Source of the DNA: OMIW01 sp044235645
Lineage (GTDB): Bacteria; Bdellovibrionota_C; UBA2361; OMIW01
Reading direction: 5' to 3'
Assembly: GCA_044235645.1 (NCBI GenBank)
Contig: JBIIHQ010000006.1
Coordinates: 1-64,000, forward strand
DNA length: 64,000 bases
Part shown: one piece after another, positions 62,926-64,000 of the stretch
Layout of the letters: every line of letters starts with the position of its first letter
Numbering within the stretch: position 1 is the first letter of the stretch
The notes under the pieces: model-generated
Told to the model about the DNA's origin: nothing
Seen by the model: only the letters and a program-made list of their open reading frames with translations
Database searches by the model: none
Position numbers and translations under genes: made by a program

Positions 62926-64000
62926 ATGGTCTCCCCGATGCTCTCTGTTCGTATCGCCCGCACATTTCCCCCCCTCGTTGTCACTATTTTCGGTGCGATT
63001 CTCGGAGCGCTTTGCGGTTTTCCGCTCTGTCCAGAGAGCATATCGACCTCGGTGCTGTCTCTCTCTGCTGAGTGTATCAATGATTCAACCGCCTTCGATG
63101 GGAGGTGTGATGATGGGGTCTCAGCTGATGGATGGCGGTATGCGCCCGATGGGGGCCCGGACGGCCTCTCGGGGATGGGACTCGGCACGAATTATGAGTC
63201 TTACGGACTTGCCCTCAAGGAGGGATCCTCTGAGATTACCATCGTCGTGGCTGGGGGTATTCCGCTTGCCGGTAACCCCGCGAACGTCTCTGGTGGTACC
63301 GTCGCCTGGGGCGACCTCTTTCTCAATTTTTCGGGTCAATCTCTCCCCGATGCAAGCGGGAGTGGGACCCTCTTCGCAGTCCGATTTGCACCAGCGAATG
63401 ATGCGGATGTACCAGAAATCGGAGTGTACCGAGACGTATCGGCGAAGAGTGTCGCAGCAGCGAACAGCGGCCCCCTCAGCTTTCAGATGTACGAGGATCT
63501 CGTTGTGGCGCGCGGCGGTTCAGTGCATTATGGTCCAGTTTGCACGAACACCGCGATCGACAAGAACTACTTTGGGCCTGCTGTGAGCCTCAACGTCATA
63601 GCTTCGGGCACCTATGCCGGTCCGATTACTCCCTTGACCGTTGAACAGCTTATCGCGGACGGATTTAATCCAACAAACTTCCCCTCCACCGCTCAACTTA
63701 TTGGCTTCTCATTCAAGCGAGAGCTGCTTACCCTCGCATCGTGGTGCGTCACTCCGACACCGACTCCTACGGCGACCCCCACAGCTACTCCAACACCAAC
63801 GGCAACCGCCACTCCGACACCAACCCCGGAGCCGACCGCAATATCCCCCGAGGGATGCGTGCAGATGTCGACAATTGGATCCTCTTCAGGGGACCTTCAA
63901 ATCTCCATGAGCGTCTGCCCGACCCCGACCTCATTGCCGTGTGTAATGGTCAACCCGACCGCTAAGATGAAGCGAATTGCGGCTCAGTTGAAAGGGGCAT
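62926..64000 (+). CDS. Secreted surface protein, truncated by the window edge (exosortase-dependent XDD-like)
   Basis: The frame is open from 62884 to the right edge without a stop. Start is ATG at 62926 (or 62938), with no clear ribosome binding site. It encodes a hydrophobic signal (about residues 5-30), then a folded domain with NYESYGLALKEG, IPLAGNPANVSGGTVAWGDLFLNFSGQ, FAVRFAPAND, IGVYRDVSAKSVA, and LNVIASGTYAGPI. From memory this order matches cyanobacterial exosortase-dependent surface proteins (XDD3 type). A Thr/Pro linker (63751-63840) and the start of a second domain follow. The C-terminal anchor, if any, lies beyond the window. Confidence 0.75.
   Translation, partial: MVSPMLSVRIARTFPPLVVTIFGAILGALCGFPLCPESISTSVLSLSAECINDSTAFDGRCDDGVSADGWRYAPDGGPDGLSGMGLGTNYESYGLALKEGSSEITIVVAGGIPLAGNPANVSGGTVAWGDLFLNFSGQSLPDASGSGTLFAVRFAPANDADVPEIGVYRDVSAKSVAAANSGPLSFQMYEDLVVARGGSVHYGPVCTNTAIDKNYFGPAVSLNVIASGTYAGPITPLTVEQLIADGFNPTNFPSTAQLIGFSFKRELLTLASWCVTPTPTPTATPTATPTPTATATPTPTPEPTAISPEGCVQMSTIGSSSGDLQISMSVCPTPTSLPCVMVNPTAKMKRIAAQLKGA
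63751..63840 (+). repeat. Thr-Pro repeat tract inside the surface-protein gene
   Basis: About 30 codons alternate Thr and Pro with occasional Ala (TPTPTPTATP type), encoded by imperfect repeats of ACN-CCN. Such tracts act as extended, often glycosylated, linkers between exported domains. Confidence 0.85.

Noticed and set aside
1..64000. Complete insertion sequence, prophage or CRISPR array
   Set aside because: No transposase with terminal repeats, no phage structural genes, and no regularly spaced repeats are visible; the Rpn-type gene is a nuclease family, not proof of a mobile element.

Overview
This 64 kb window is a chromosomal segment of a Gram-negative bacterium with moderately high GC. 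Evidence for a Gram-negative cell is LolD/LolE, an LpxC domain, GmhA, RseP and a lipoprotein peptidase. The gene order resembles deltaproteobacterial-type lineages: lysS-lolE-lolD, rpsB-tsf-pyrH-frr-uppS-cdsA-dxr-rseP, rimP-nusA-ylxR-infB-rbfA-nrnA-truB, and a haem C5-pathway block next to a HemX/CcsA protein. I cannot name the species, and the phylum call is an inference from gene order and domain types. Most of the window is core housekeeping on the minus strand, interrupted by short accessory patches.

Layout. 1-1.2 kb has no convincing gene. 1.2-7.4 kb holds a PhnP-like hydrolase, tRNA-Arg(CCT), a LysM/M23 lipoprotein and a three-gene surface-polysaccharide patch (flippase-like protein, pyruvyl transferase-like protein, FrhB-like iron-sulfur protein). 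7.5-16 kb is the tsaB/rseP/dxr/cdsA/uppS/frr/pyrH/tsf/rpsB run. 16.2-25 kb holds an unrecognised 472-residue protein, lolD-lolE-lysS, a histidine phosphatase and two unrecognised proteins. 25-26.5 kb has tRNA-Pro(CGG) and galE.

26.9-31.6 kb is the main accessory patch. It carries a two-domain PD-(D/E)XK nuclease, the C-terminal remnant of a type I restriction HsdR subunit, an Rpn-type nuclease, and a possible papain-like amidase effector followed by a small membrane protein. 31.9-43.7 kb returns to the core: gmhA, a response-regulator-receiver/LpxC fusion, purA, and the truB-to-rimP translation operon. 44-49 kb has a small membrane protein and the hemA-ccsA-hemE-serS block. 49-52.8 kb has an inositol-monophosphatase family protein, a phosphodiester-glycosidase-like protein, and two tandem paralogues of unknown family, each ending in its own hairpin. 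53-59 kb has a class A penicillin-binding protein and argF-argB-argC. 59-64 kb has an HD-domain protein, three envelope-associated proteins (small membrane, bPH2, SH3), and a secreted surface protein that runs off the right edge.

The strongest candidates for something new are: the NtrX-like receiver fused to a catalytically intact-looking LpxC (32664-34046), which would tie lipid A synthesis to phosphorelay signalling; the papain-like protein and membrane-protein pair (30533-31555); the tandem unknown paralogues (51401-52776); and the truncated-by-window surface protein (62926-64000), which looks like cyanobacterial exosortase-dependent surface proteins.
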